NCBI GenBank assembly: GCA_037481715.1
Contig: JBBFLD010000001.1
Location: 1-64,000, forward strand
Origin: Rosettibacter sp037481715
GTDB taxonomy: Bacteria > Bacteroidota > Ignavibacteria > Ignavibacteriales > Melioribacteraceae
Direction of reading: 5' to 3'
Length of the DNA: 64,000 bases
Shown here: piece after piece, positions 15,434 through 24,823 of the stretch
Layout of the letters: the number at the start of each line of letters is the position of its first letter
How positions within the stretch are numbered: position 1 is the stretch's first letter
Translations under genes and position numbers: made by a program
The notes under the pieces: generated by a model
What the model was told of the DNA's origin: nothing
What the model saw: only the letters and a program-made list of their open reading frames with translations
The model's database searches: none

Positions 15434-16927
15434 ATGCCATCAAAGTATAGAATTCTCTTTGCCACTTCTGAAGTTGTTCCTTTCATAAAAACTGGCGGAT
15501 TGGCAGATGTTTCTTCGGCACTCCCTCAAAAATTGCAAGAATTAGGTCATGATGTAAGACTTATTGTTCCGAAATATGGTGCTATTGATGAAAGAAAATT
15601 TAAGATTCATGAAGTTGTTAGATTGAAGGACATTAAAATTAACATTGGCGAAAAAGAAGTAATCTTTTCTTTGAGATCGTCCTTTTTAATTGGTCCAAAA
15701 GTTAGGGTGCAAATTTATTTTCTTGATAATCCTGAATATTTTGGTAGTCGTCACAGTTTGTATTCAGATCCGTTGACCGGTGAAGATTATCCTGATAACG
15801 ACGAAAGATTTATTTTATTTGCAAGAGCAGCTTTTGAATTGATTACAAAATTAGGATGGACGCCTGATATTATTCACTGTAATGATTGGCAATGTGGATT
15901 GATTCCTGCATATTTAAAAACAATGTATAAAAATGACCCTCAATATGCCAAAGTAAAAACTTTGTTTACAATTCATAATATGTCTTATCAAGGAATTTTT
16001 CCAAAAGAATCTTTTGCAAAAACTTCTTTACCTGAAGAACTTGCAAACGAGAAAGGTGTATTCCATGAAGGTAAATTAAATTTCTTAAAATCAGGGTTGA
16101 TGTTTGCTGACATGATTAATACTGTTAGCGAAACTTATGCAAAAGAATTATGCACAGAAAAAGAATTTGGTGCTGGCTTACATGAAATTCTTTCAAAAAG
16201 AAAAAAAGATGTTTATGGAATTATTAATGGAATTGATACTTCAATCTGGAATCCTCAGGTTGATAAAAAAATTCCAAAACAATATTCTTTAAGAAATATT
16301 GATAGCAAAAAAGAAAATAAAAAGGCTCTTGCCGAGAATTTTAATTTTAAATACGATGAAAATATTCCAGTAATAGGAGTGATTTCAAGATTAACAGAAG
16401 ATAAAGGAATGGATTTAATTGAAGATGCATTTACTCAATTGATGAATCTCGATATGCATCTTGTTTTGCTTGGAACAGGTGATAAAAAGTATAACAAATT
16501 TTTTATGAATATGGCTTCGAAATATTCAGATAAATTTTCATGCTTTATTGGCTTTGATGATGACCTTGCACATTTAATTGAAGCCGGAAGTGATATGTTT
16601 TTAATTCCTTCAAAATATGAACCTTGTGGATTAAATCAAATGTACAGTCTTGTTTATGGAACTGTGCCTATAGTTCATAAAACAGGAGGACTTGCAGATA
16701 CAATTCAGCCTTTTAATGAAAAGAATGGTTCAGGCAATGGATTTGTTTTTGAAAAATATTCTGCAAGCGCAATGATATCAGAAATTAAAAAAGCTATTAA
16801 ATTGTTTTCAACTGATAAAGAAACATGGAAAACATTAATGAAGAATGGAATGAAGTCAGATTTTTCCTGGTTGAATTCAGCAAAGAAATATATTGAACTT
16901 TACAAAAAACTCACCGAAAAGAACTGA
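15434..16927 (+). CDS. glgA: Glycogen (starch) synthase
   Basis: A GT5-family enzyme extending alpha-1,4-glucan from ADP-glucose or UDP-glucose. The 497-aa protein has the N-terminal nucleotide-sugar loop KTGGLADVSSALP (about 18-30, KxGGL motif), IHCNDWQCGLIPAYL, FTIHNMSYQGIFP and, in the C-terminal Rossmann domain, GVISRLTEDKGMDLI and IPSKYEPCGLNQMYSLVYGTVPIVHKTGGLADTI. The ATG at 15434 has AGGATTATC upstream. Its stop overlaps the next ATG by one base. Confidence 0.95.
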   Translation: MPSKYRILFATSEVVPFIKTGGLADVSSALPQKLQELGHDVRLIVPKYGAIDERKFKIHEVVRLKDIKINIGEKEVIFSLRSSFLIGPKVRVQIYFLDNPEYFGSRHSLYSDPLTGEDYPDNDERFILFARAAFELITKLGWTPDIIHCNDWQCGLIPAYLKTMYKNDPQYAKVKTLFTIHNMSYQGIFPKESFAKTSLPEELANEKGVFHEGKLNFLKSGLMFADMINTVSETYAKELCTEKEFGAGLHEILSKRKKDVYGIINGIDTSIWNPQVDKKIPKQYSLRNIDSKKENKKALAENFNFKYDENIPVIGVISRLTEDKGMDLIEDAFTQLMNLDMHLVLLGTGDKKYNKFFMNMASKYSDKFSCFIGFDDDLAHLIEAGSDMFLIPSKYEPCGLNQMYSLVYGTVPIVHKTGGLADTIQPFNEKNGSGNGFVFEKYSASAMISEIKKAIKLFSTDKETWKTLMKNGMKSDFSWLNSAKKYIELYKKLTEKN

Positions 16928-17502
16928 TGCTAAGTCCAGCTTTATTTTTAGACAGAGATGGTACTATTAATCACGATACAGGATATATTAAAAATCCTGA
17001 CGATGTTATTTTATTAAAAGGTGTTGCAGAAAATTTAAGGAAACTAAAAGAACACTTTGGCTTTAAGATAATCGTAGTTTCCAATCAAGCTGGAGTTTCA
17101 AAAGGATTAATGACTATTGAAGATGTTGAAGCAGTAAATGAGAGAATAAAAGAACTACTTCAAAATGAAGGTGTAATAATCGATGCAGTTTATTATTGTC
17201 CATATCATCCAGAATATGACCCTCCTGAAAAAGCTAATTGCAGAAAACCATCCCCTGCAATGATTCTCAAAGCAGCTGAGGAACATAATATTGATTTAAC
17301 TAAGTCGTTTATGATAGGCGATAGAGGTTCAGACATTGAAGCAGGTATTAATGCAAATGTCAAAACAATTTTATTGCGTACAACTTTAAATGATGAAGAA
17401 ATATCTAACTTGATTAATCAAGGTAAAAAACCCAATTTTGTAGCCAATGATTTTTATGAAGTTGCTAATTTTATATTTCAATCTTTTGCGGAGGAAAATT
17501 AA
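16927..17502 (+). CDS. gmhB: HAD-family histidinol-phosphatase/GmhB-type phosphatase
   Basis: A 191-aa HAD phosphatase of the D-glycero-D-manno-heptose-1,7-bisphosphate 7-phosphatase subgroup. Catalytic D9 and D11 lie in LDRDGTIN, motif II is VVSNQAGVSKG, the zinc-loop residues are in YYCPYHPEYDPPEKANCRKP, and GDRGSDIEAG is motif IV. The zinc loop shows C, H and one late C only, a shorter version than in the E. coli enzyme. LPS heptose biosynthesis is the expected role, but no other heptose gene is adjacent. It is translationally coupled to glgA. Confidence 0.85.
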   Translation: MLSPALFLDRDGTINHDTGYIKNPDDVILLKGVAENLRKLKEHFGFKIIVVSNQAGVSKGLMTIEDVEAVNERIKELLQNEGVIIDAVYYCPYHPEYDPPEKANCRKPSPAMILKAAEEHNIDLTKSFMIGDRGSDIEAGINANVKTILLRTTLNDEEISNLINQGKKPNFVANDFYEVANFIFQSFAEEN

Positions 17503-18699
17503 TTGAATAAATTTCTTTTAAAACACAAACAAATTTTTATTTATCTAATCCTTACGCTTTTCTTGGTTGCCTGCAATAATGACCCTACTTCTGTCGGCTC
17601 CGAGCTTTTACAGGATGTTAATAAAATAAAACTAAATGAATTCAATACTCAAAAAGAAAATGTAAAATTAAGTTCAAATACATTTAAGAAAAAAATTACT
17701 CTGGGAGTATCAGATAAATTAATTCTTGGGAAAAATTCTTATATAGAATCATACATATTGTTGAGTTTTAATATTTATCTTGCTGATTCTATTGTAACTA
17801 AAATTAAAGATAACAAGCTGCGAGTTGCAGAAACATGGATGGATATGAAAGTTAAGTATTCACTTGGAGATAAAAATTTACCGTTTGATTTTACTGTTCA
17901 TCAAGTAAGAAAAAATTGGGGCTCCGATGCATTTAACTATGACAGCTTAAAAATATTAAATTATGATGCGAATGATGTTTCTTATTCACGCAGTATTACA
18001 GATACTTTGGTGAAATTCAATTTAGCTCCAAATACAGTTTTTGAATGGCTCAAGTATTCTGTTGACACAACACTTGCACCACCAAATTATGGATTGCTTT
18101 TTAAGCCAACATCTGCAACTCAAAGATTATTAGGATTCAAAGGCTATCAATTGAATAATGACCCCGATGTTCCAACTTTATATATTGTTTTAGAACAACC
18201 ATCAGTTTTCAAAGATACAATCCTTGTTTCGCCATACATGGATATTCATGTGGTTAATGGTGCCGATGTTTATTCTCTAAATGACATTGTACTTGAAGGA
18301 GGATTGGGCTATAAAGGTTTTCTGTTTTTTGATTTATCATCATTGCCAAAAAATATTATTATAAGCAAAGCAACTTTAGAACTTAATGTTGATTCATTAA
18401 AGAGCTTTGACGGCAGTCCCTCTTCTGATTCAATAATTGTCAAAGTATTAAAAGACAGCATAAGTAAAAGTTATACTTCCGATAGTTCTTATTATGCAAT
18501 ATTAAGTCGAAATGGTAATACATTCAGTGGTGATATTTCATGGATGGTTCAAAAATGGGTAAGTGGACAGGAAGATAATCAAGGACTTGAGTTATCACTT
18601 GCAGATGAAAAATCTTCTGCGGCAAGAATCTGGATTTATGGAAGTAAACAATCAGAAGCATTGCGTCCAAGATTAAAAATTTACTACTTAAATAAATAA
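17503..18699 (+). CDS. DNRLRE-domain lipoprotein
   Basis: A 398-aa lipoprotein: hydrophobic signal 9-23 and lipobox LVAC with Cys24, followed by NNDPTSVGSELL. The C-terminal third (GYKGFLFFDLSSLPKNIIISKATLELNV, then ISWMVQKWVSGQEDNQGLELSL and RPRLKIYYL) is the DNRLRE beta-sandwich found in surface proteins. It starts at TTG directly after the gmhB stop. The precise role is unknown; the next gene is an outer-membrane barrel, so the two may act together at the outer membrane. Confidence 0.82.
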   Translation: MNKFLLKHKQIFIYLILTLFLVACNNDPTSVGSELLQDVNKIKLNEFNTQKENVKLSSNTFKKKITLGVSDKLILGKNSYIESYILLSFNIYLADSIVTKIKDNKLRVAETWMDMKVKYSLGDKNLPFDFTVHQVRKNWGSDAFNYDSLKILNYDANDVSYSRSITDTLVKFNLAPNTVFEWLKYSVDTTLAPPNYGLLFKPTSATQRLLGFKGYQLNNDPDVPTLYIVLEQPSVFKDTILVSPYMDIHVVNGADVYSLNDIVLEGGLGYKGFLFFDLSSLPKNIIISKATLELNVDSLKSFDGSPSSDSIIVKVLKDSISKSYTSDSSYYAILSRNGNTFSGDISWMVQKWVSGQEDNQGLELSLADEKSSAARIWIYGSKQSEALRPRLKIYYLNK

Positions 18700-18708
18700 T
18701 TGAATACA

Positions 18709-19950
18709 ATGAAAAAATTTGGAAAATATATTTTTGTTTTTTTAATCCTGGCTAAAGAAATTTTTGCATCAGGTGGGTCAATCTATTCGAGATTTGGTCT
18801 GGGAGATTTTTATTATTCATATTCAGCTCGAAGAATGGGAATGGGGGAATTAGGAGTTGCCATTATTGATTATGATTATCTTAATGTTTTGAATCCTGCA
18901 AGCTGGTCAAAATTAAGACTAACGAGAGTAGAAACAGGAATAATTTATCACGGCAATAATATTGCATCAAATTCATCTTCTGTTTTTTATTCTCAAACAA
19001 TTTTTACCGGCTTCATGCTTGGATTCCCAATTGACCATGAATATGGAATAAGTTTAACTGCAGGATTACTGCCATTCTCCAATGTTGATTATGATGTTAC
19101 TACAGATGAAAGCAATGATTTGACAGGTTCATATAAACTTACTTACAGCGGAAAGGGAGGATTATCTAAAACTTTTATTGGTTTGTCTTATAAACTCCCA
19201 TTTAATTTTGCAGTTGGAGCTTCTTTTGATTACTATCTTGGGAAAATTACTCATAAATCTTCAATAGAATTTAGCAGCAGTTCAACTTATCGAGATGGCT
19301 CTTTTTCTGATGAATACAGCTACCACGGAATTGGTTTTACAGTTGGATTAATTTCGAGCAACTTAGCACAATTGATGAAATTGAATGATATAAAGGATTT
19401 AAGAATTGGAATTACATACTCAAATAAATCAACTATTGATGCTGATACAGTTAATAATTCAACAACAATAATTGGAACAATAAACAATTCATCTGGGAAA
19501 ATTACTACAAAACTACCTTATAGATTTGGAGCAGGTTTATCTTTGCAATTTTCTGATTATCTTTTTGCAGCTGATTATCTTTATCAGCCTTTTAATCAAT
19601 TCACAAAAGATAATCAACGATTAAATGAACTTAAGAATTTACAAAAGATTAGTTTAGGTGTGGAATATCGCAAATCAGAATTAAGGTCACACTCATATTG
19701 GGAACAGGTTATATTGAGAGGAGGTCTAAGCTACGAAAAAACTCAATATCATATTAACAATAAAAGTATTGATATGATTGCTGTTTATTCAGGCTTTTCT
19801 TTGCCGCTTGGATTGGAAAGCACAATTGATTTTGCTTTTCAGTTTGGCAAAAGAGGAACTAAAGAAAATAATTTATTAAGAGAAAATATTTATAAATTTT
19901 CAATTACATTAAGTCTTGGCGAAATCTGGTTCGTTAGACAAGAAAGATGA
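18709..19950 (+). CDS. Outer-membrane beta-barrel protein
   Basis: About 413 aa with a signal peptide (KYIFVFLILAKEIFASG). The N-terminus of the mature protein (GGSIYSRFGLGDFYYSYSARRMGMGELGVAIIDYDYLNVLNPASWSKL) is the pattern of FadL/PorV-like barrels in Bacteroidota. The rest alternates in beta-strand fashion up to an aromatic-containing C-terminus (LGEIWFVRQER). I prefer the start at ATG 18709; an in-frame TTG at 18700 adds three residues. Substrate or partner is unknown. Confidence 0.78.
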   Translation: MKKFGKYIFVFLILAKEIFASGGSIYSRFGLGDFYYSYSARRMGMGELGVAIIDYDYLNVLNPASWSKLRLTRVETGIIYHGNNIASNSSSVFYSQTIFTGFMLGFPIDHEYGISLTAGLLPFSNVDYDVTTDESNDLTGSYKLTYSGKGGLSKTFIGLSYKLPFNFAVGASFDYYLGKITHKSSIEFSSSSTYRDGSFSDEYSYHGIGFTVGLISSNLAQLMKLNDIKDLRIGITYSNKSTIDADTVNNSTTIIGTINNSSGKITTKLPYRFGAGLSLQFSDYLFAADYLYQPFNQFTKDNQRLNELKNLQKISLGVEYRKSELRSHSYWEQVILRGGLSYEKTQYHINNKSIDMIAVYSGFSLPLGLESTIDFAFQFGKRGTKENNLLRENIYKFSITLSLGEIWFVRQER

Positions 19951-19971
19951 AATAATATAGGAGATTCAAAA

Positions 19972-21204
19972 TTGAAAAAAGTAAAATATTTATTAGCACT
20001 TTTTTTAATTAACATTACTTCATTGTTTGCCCAAAATGATATAATGGCAAACTTTTCATTGTTTTATGAATATCATAAGAATAAAGATTATGTAAGTGCA
20101 GAACCATACGGCTGGAAAGTAATTAACAGCGATCCGACAAATTTTGTTAAGTTCAAACTGTTTCCCAAAATGGAAGAAACATTATGGTATCTGCATGACA
20201 GTGCAAAAGTTTCAGATGAACAAAAGAAAAAACTAAACGACACAATTCTTTATTTTTACGACAAAGCAATTCAGTATGAACCACAACTTGAAGGTTATTA
20301 TTTAGCCCGCAAAGCTTATGTGATGGAAGTATGGCTTCATGATAAACCGGAAAAAATAATTCCTGTTTATGAAAAAGCAATTGAAAAGGATCCAAATCTT
20401 CCAGCATTTTACAAAGATAGACTTGGACTTTTATACATTGCCAACGCTGCCGATACAAATGATTATAAGCTTAAAGCTCTCGATTTGTATTCAAAATTAT
20501 CTGAAGCAGAACCGGATAATCAATTATGGATTCAAAAACTTGAATCAATTGCAGAAAATATTAATGAACTTATTGATATAACAAAAAAATCGTGGGATTT
20601 AGATAAAGATAATCTTGAGAAAGCATGGAAATATGCAGCAACTTGTCTAAGAGCACAGGAATATGAGAAAGCTAAAGAACCACTGGAATTTTTAACAACA
20701 AAAGCTCCTGATGTAGTTAATTACTGGAAACAATTAGCAAGTGTTTATGATAAATTAGAACAAAACGATAAAGCAATAAAAGCTTATAGAAAGTTAATTG
20801 AACTTCAACCTGATGGAAAAGAAAATTATGTGAACCTTGCACTTATTTACAAAAAGATGGACCAGCTTTCAGTTGCAAGGTCATTTCTGCAAAAAGCAAT
20901 GAGCATTGACCCGAATTGGGATTATCCCGTTTTAATAGAAGCACAGTTGTATGAACAAGCAGCTCGCGGCTGTGAATTTGATTTTATGGCAAAATGTGTT
21001 TATCTGCTTGCAGTAAATACATATAAAAAAGCTGCTTCGATGAATGGACAATATTCAAGCTTAGCTGCAGATAGAGTAAAAGCTCTTCAAAATTCTATTC
21101 CAACTAAAGAAGATTATTTCTTTAGAAAACTAAAATCAGGTGATGTAATTAAAATTGAAGGTGATTGTTATTCCTGGATTGGAAAATCTGTTCAAGTTCC
21201 ATAA
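19972..21204 (+). CDS. Exported tetratricopeptide-repeat protein
   Basis: A 410-aa protein with signal peptide MKKVKYLLALFLINITSLFAQ and a string of TPR units. The clearest is at about 224-310: KAKEPLEFLTTKAPDVVNYWKQLASVYDKLEQNDKAIKAYRKLIELQPDGKENYVNLALIYKKMDQLSVARSFLQKAMSIDP. It starts at TTG 19972 with GGAG eight bases upstream. It follows the barrel gene closely, so a scaffold role in envelope assembly is possible but unproven. Confidence 0.85.
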   Translation: MKKVKYLLALFLINITSLFAQNDIMANFSLFYEYHKNKDYVSAEPYGWKVINSDPTNFVKFKLFPKMEETLWYLHDSAKVSDEQKKKLNDTILYFYDKAIQYEPQLEGYYLARKAYVMEVWLHDKPEKIIPVYEKAIEKDPNLPAFYKDRLGLLYIANAADTNDYKLKALDLYSKLSEAEPDNQLWIQKLESIAENINELIDITKKSWDLDKDNLEKAWKYAATCLRAQEYEKAKEPLEFLTTKAPDVVNYWKQLASVYDKLEQNDKAIKAYRKLIELQPDGKENYVNLALIYKKMDQLSVARSFLQKAMSIDPNWDYPVLIEAQLYEQAARGCEFDFMAKCVYLLAVNTYKKAASMNGQYSSLAADRVKALQNSIPTKEDYFFRKLKSGDVIKIEGDCYSWIGKSVQVP

Positions 21205-21234
21205 TTAATTTTACATAAAATAATAAGTGAAATT

Positions 21235-22536
21235 ATGCTACAATATTTAACACAAGATCCTGAAATATTAAACATTGTTAAATTAGAAATTAATCGTCAA
21301 GCATATAATCTTGAATTAATTGCTTCTGAAAATTTTGTGAGTCTTGCAGTATTAAGTGCAGCTGGTTCTGTATTGACAAATAAATATGCAGAAGGATATC
21401 CAGGGAAAAGATATTACGGAGGCTGCGAATATGTTGACATGGCAGAAAATCTTGCTCGAGAAAGATTAAAAAAATTATTTGGTGCTGAATATGTCAATGT
21501 GCAGCCTCACAGCGGCTCTCAAGCAAATATGGCAGTTTACATGGCTCTGCTTAAACCAGGTGATAAAATTTTAGGTTTAAGTCTTGATCATGGTGGACAT
21601 TTAACTCATGGCTCACTTGTTAATTTTTCAGGACAGATTTATCATTCTATTCCATATACTCTCAGCAAAGAAACTAAACTGCTTGATTATAATTTAATTG
21701 AAGACATTGCAAAAAGAGAAAAACCAAAATTAATAATCACAGGTGCAAGTGCGTACTCTCGTGATTGGGACTATGCAAAGTTCAGAGAAATTGCTGATAA
21801 AGTTGGTGCATTTTTGATGTGCGATATGGCTCATCCTGCTGGTTTGATTGCAAAAGGTTTGTTGAATAATCCTCTTCCTTACTGTGATATTGTAACATCA
21901 ACAACACACAAAACTTTGAGAGGTCCACGCGGCGGAGTAATTCTTATTGGCAAAGACAAAGAAAATCCTCTTGGTATCAAAACTCCAAAAGGAGATAGAT
22001 TAAAAATGATGTCGGAAGTTATTGATGGAATTGTTATGCCAGGAATTCAGGGTGGACCACTAATGCACATTGTAATGGCAAAAGCTGTAGCATTCGGCGA
22101 AGCACTTCAAGATTCATTTACGGATTATGCAAAACAAGTAATAAAAAATGCAAAAACTCTTGCGCAAGAATTAACGAATCTTGGTTATGATGTTGTTTCC
22201 GGCGGAACAGATAATCATTTGATGTTGATTGATCTTTCAAATAAAGATATAAGCGGCAAAAAAGCAGAAACTGCTCTGGGTCTTGCAGGAATTACAGTGA
22301 ATAAAAATATGATACCTTTCGATACTAAAAGTCCATTTGTTACAAGTGGAATCAGAATTGGAACTCCTGCAGTAACAACAAGAGGCATGAAAGAGAATGA
22401 AATGAAATTGATTGCATCGTTTATTGACAGAGCAATTAAAAATGTTGATAATGAACAGGTATTAACTTCTATTAAAAAAGAGGTAGCAGAATTGTGTTCT
22501 AAATTCCCTTTATATCCTGAGTTACAAATAAATTAA
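21235..22536 (+). CDS. glyA: Serine hydroxymethyltransferase
   Basis: A PLP enzyme interconverting serine and glycine with THF/methylene-THF. The 433-aa protein carries LIASENFVSLAVLSAAGSVLTNKYAEGYPGKRYYGGCEYVD, the SHMT hallmark, and the PLP-lysine block STTHKTLRGPRGG (about 222-234). IQGGPLMHIVMAKAVAF and GIRIGTPAVTTRGM are also intact. It ends 7 bp before tatC. Confidence 0.97.
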   Translation: MLQYLTQDPEILNIVKLEINRQAYNLELIASENFVSLAVLSAAGSVLTNKYAEGYPGKRYYGGCEYVDMAENLARERLKKLFGAEYVNVQPHSGSQANMAVYMALLKPGDKILGLSLDHGGHLTHGSLVNFSGQIYHSIPYTLSKETKLLDYNLIEDIAKREKPKLIITGASAYSRDWDYAKFREIADKVGAFLMCDMAHPAGLIAKGLLNNPLPYCDIVTSTTHKTLRGPRGGVILIGKDKENPLGIKTPKGDRLKMMSEVIDGIVMPGIQGGPLMHIVMAKAVAFGEALQDSFTDYAKQVIKNAKTLAQELTNLGYDVVSGGTDNHLMLIDLSNKDISGKKAETALGLAGITVNKNMIPFDTKSPFVTSGIRIGTPAVTTRGMKENEMKLIASFIDRAIKNVDNEQVLTSIKKEVAELCSKFPLYPELQIN

Positions 22537-22543
22537 GAGTTGT

Positions 22544-23299
22544 GTGAGCAGAGAAGAAAAACTACTTACCGAGGAAAATCATTCTGAAGAAGTTGAAATG
22601 ACTTTCCTCGAGCATCTCGAGGAATTAAGATGGAGAATTATTTATTCTCTAATTGGCATAGTTATAGGAACGATTATCGCATGGATTTTTATTGATTTCT
22701 TTGTTGATAAAGTTTTACTTCTTCCAGCTAAAGAAGCAAATATCAAACTGCAGAATCTCAAACCTTTTGGCCAACTATTTCTTTATTTCGAAGTTGCAAT
22801 AATTATTGGTTTAATACTTAGTTTTCCAAATGTTGTATATCAAATCTGGAAGTTTATTGCTCCTGCATTAAAAGAAAAAGAAAAGAAATATATTACAGCA
22901 ATTGTTTTGTTTACTACGTTCTGTTTTATCTGCGGTGTTGTATTTGCATATTTTGTGATGCTGCCTTTGGCATTAAAATTTGCAGCGCAGTTTGGCTCGC
23001 CATCTATTGAAAACAATTTTGCGATTGATGAATATTTCTCAATTATTTTGAGTGTTATTTTAGGAGCTGGTTTAGTATTTGAATTACCAATGCTTTCATT
23101 TTTTTTGACAAAGATTGGAATTCTTACACCAAATTTTATGAAGAAGTATAGAAGGCATGCGATTGTAATAATAATGATTCTTGCAGCTGTTTTAACTCCG
23201 GGCACTGATCCAGTCTCACAGATAATACTTGCAATACCATTGGTTTTCTTATATGAAATAAGTATTTTAGTTTCAAAAATTTTCCAGAAGAAAAATTGA
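22544..23299 (+). CDS. tatC: Sec-independent protein translocase TatC
   Basis: The polytopic core of the twin-arginine translocase. The 251-aa protein shows the conserved cytoplasmic N-terminus MTFLEHLEELRWRIIYSL and six predicted membrane segments, with FPNVVYQIWKFIAPALKEKEKKY and LTPGTDPVSQIILAIPLVFLYEISI typical of the family. It starts at GTG 22544. Tat substrates encoded nearby include actB and possibly the small actA-actB spacer protein. TatA is not in the window. Confidence 0.95.
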   Translation: MSREEKLLTEENHSEEVEMTFLEHLEELRWRIIYSLIGIVIGTIIAWIFIDFFVDKVLLLPAKEANIKLQNLKPFGQLFLYFEVAIIIGLILSFPNVVYQIWKFIAPALKEKEKKYITAIVLFTTFCFICGVVFAYFVMLPLALKFAAQFGSPSIENNFAIDEYFSIILSVILGAGLVFELPMLSFFLTKIGILTPNFMKKYRRHAIVIIMILAAVLTPGTDPVSQIILAIPLVFLYEISILVSKIFQKKN

Positions 23300-24276
23300 T
23301 TCAAAATTCACTTTCAAAAATCACACAAATAATAGAACCTGAATTAGAAGAATTCAACAAGCTGTTTCGCAAATCAATTAAATCAAAAGTTGGAATAGTT
23401 GATTTAATTACACGTTATTTACTCAAGCAAAAAGGAAAAAAGATAAGACCAATTCTTGTTCTACTATCGAGTAAAATTGCTGGCGGCATAAATGAAAGAA
23501 GTTACAGAGGAGCAGGTTTAGTTGAACTTCTTCATACTGCAACCCTTGTACATGATGATGTAGTTGATAATGCAGAAACAAGAAGATATTTCCCATCTAT
23601 TAATGCCATCTGGAAAAATAAAATTGCTGTTTTGATGGGAGATTATTTGCTGGCAAAAGGACTTATGCTTGCAATTGATTCAAAAGATTTTGATTTCCTT
23701 GAAGTAATTACTGACACTGTTAGAAGAATGTCCGAAGGTGAACTTCTTCAAATAAGCAAAACAAGAAAACTTGATAATGATGAAGAAACTTATTTCAAAA
23801 TAATTTCTGATAAAACAGCTTCATTAATATCTACTTGTTGTGAAATAGGAGCAAGAGCAGCAACAAATGATAATTTGAAAATAGAAGCTTTAAAACAATT
23901 TGGCGAAAATCTCGGTATTGCATTTCAAATTCGTGATGATATTCTTGATTATGTGGGAAAAACAAAATTAATTGGAAAACCACTTGGCGGAGATATTAGA
24001 GAAAAAAAATTAACACTTCCTTTAATTCACGCATTGAGCAAATCTAACAAAGCTGAATCTGATAAAATATTAACAACAATCAAAAAGGGCGGGAAAAAAT
24101 TAGATGTAAATGATGTAATAGATTTTGTTAAAAAATATGATGGCATCAATTATTCTGAAAAAGTTTCAAAAGAATATGCTCAAAAAGCAATAAATTCACT
24201 TGATATTTTCGAATCCTCTGAGGCAAAAGATTCTTTAATCAGACTTGTAGAATTTGTAGTTAATAGAAAAAATTAA
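23296..24276 (+). CDS. Long-chain polyprenyl diphosphate synthase
   Basis: A 326-aa trans-prenyltransferase condensing IPP onto allylic diphosphates to make the side chain of a respiratory quinone. The two aspartate-rich motifs are present: DDVVD in TLVHDDVVDNAETRR (about 89) and DDILD in FQIRDDILDYVGK (about 217). GKKIRPILVLLSS near the N-terminus binds IPP. Chain length cannot be read with confidence. It starts at TTG overlapping the tatC stop. It is upstream of the respiratory cluster but separated from it by the repeat block. Confidence 0.9.
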   Translation: MIQNSLSKITQIIEPELEEFNKLFRKSIKSKVGIVDLITRYLLKQKGKKIRPILVLLSSKIAGGINERSYRGAGLVELLHTATLVHDDVVDNAETRRYFPSINAIWKNKIAVLMGDYLLAKGLMLAIDSKDFDFLEVITDTVRRMSEGELLQISKTRKLDNDEETYFKIISDKTASLISTCCEIGARAATNDNLKIEALKQFGENLGIAFQIRDDILDYVGKTKLIGKPLGGDIREKKLTLPLIHALSKSNKAESDKILTTIKKGGKKLDVNDVIDFVKKYDGINYSEKVSKEYAQKAINSLDIFESSEAKDSLIRLVEFVVNRKN

Positions 24277-24741
24277 ATTTACTCAAATCATAACTAACAA
24301 TTCCAATTACATTTTGCAACACGAAACGAAGTTTCGTGAACATGGTTGAAGGGTACAGGTTGAAGGTTGAAAGGAGGAGATACAAAAGCGGTTGGAATAG
24401 TCGAAAAATGGAATAATGGGCTGGTGGATTGTAACACGAAACGAAGTTTCGTGAATGGTAATCGAATAAATGGAATCAATTAATTTTATGCACGATTCTT
24501 CGAATCGTGTTACAAGATAAAATCATAACACGAAATGAAATTTCGTGCGTAATTAAATTGCAAAATTATGCCGTAAGGCATTCCTTTGGAACATAATTGA
24601 AAAATTGCAAGAATGTGTTAAGCTTAAGGGGTTTAAAATAAATTGTAACACGATACGCAGTTTCGTGAAGATGTTCAATTTATTTCTCCTTGACGATACT
24701 ATCGTTCCGAATTGCAAAAAATTTTTTTCCCAATTGAACTT
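24277..24741. repeat. Repeat block with REP-like hairpins, inverted relative to 1-714
   Basis: No gene is supported between the polyprenyl synthase and actA. Plus-oriented hairpins (CACGAAAC-GAA-GTTTCGTG) lie at 24320-24338 and 24435-24453. A minus-oriented one with arms CACGATTC and GAATCGTG is at 24491-24509 and one with arms CACGAAAT and ATTTCGTG at 24529-24547. A one-mismatch copy is at 24649-24667. Tags are GTAA (or GCAA, ATAA) before the plus copies and TTAC after the minus one. Low-complexity text of the TTGAAGG type is the reverse complement of that in 1-714. A stem ATGCC-GTAA-GGCAT is at 24568-24581. Confidence 0.85.
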
Positions 24742-24771
24742 TTGGAGATAAATTATCATTTGTTATCTTTG
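24742..24771 (+). promoter_or_regulatory. Bacteroidota-type promoter upstream of the act operon
   Basis: TTG at 24742-24744, 19 nt, then TATCTTTG at 24764-24771, matching TTG-N19/21-TAnnTTTG. It lies about 52 bp before the actA start and is followed by AATACTAAA as at the glgA promoter. It likely drives the long respiratory operon. Confidence 0.55.
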
Positions 24772-24823
24772 AATACTAAATTTTAATAAATATACATAAT
24801 GTCCAATTAAATAATACAGTTTA

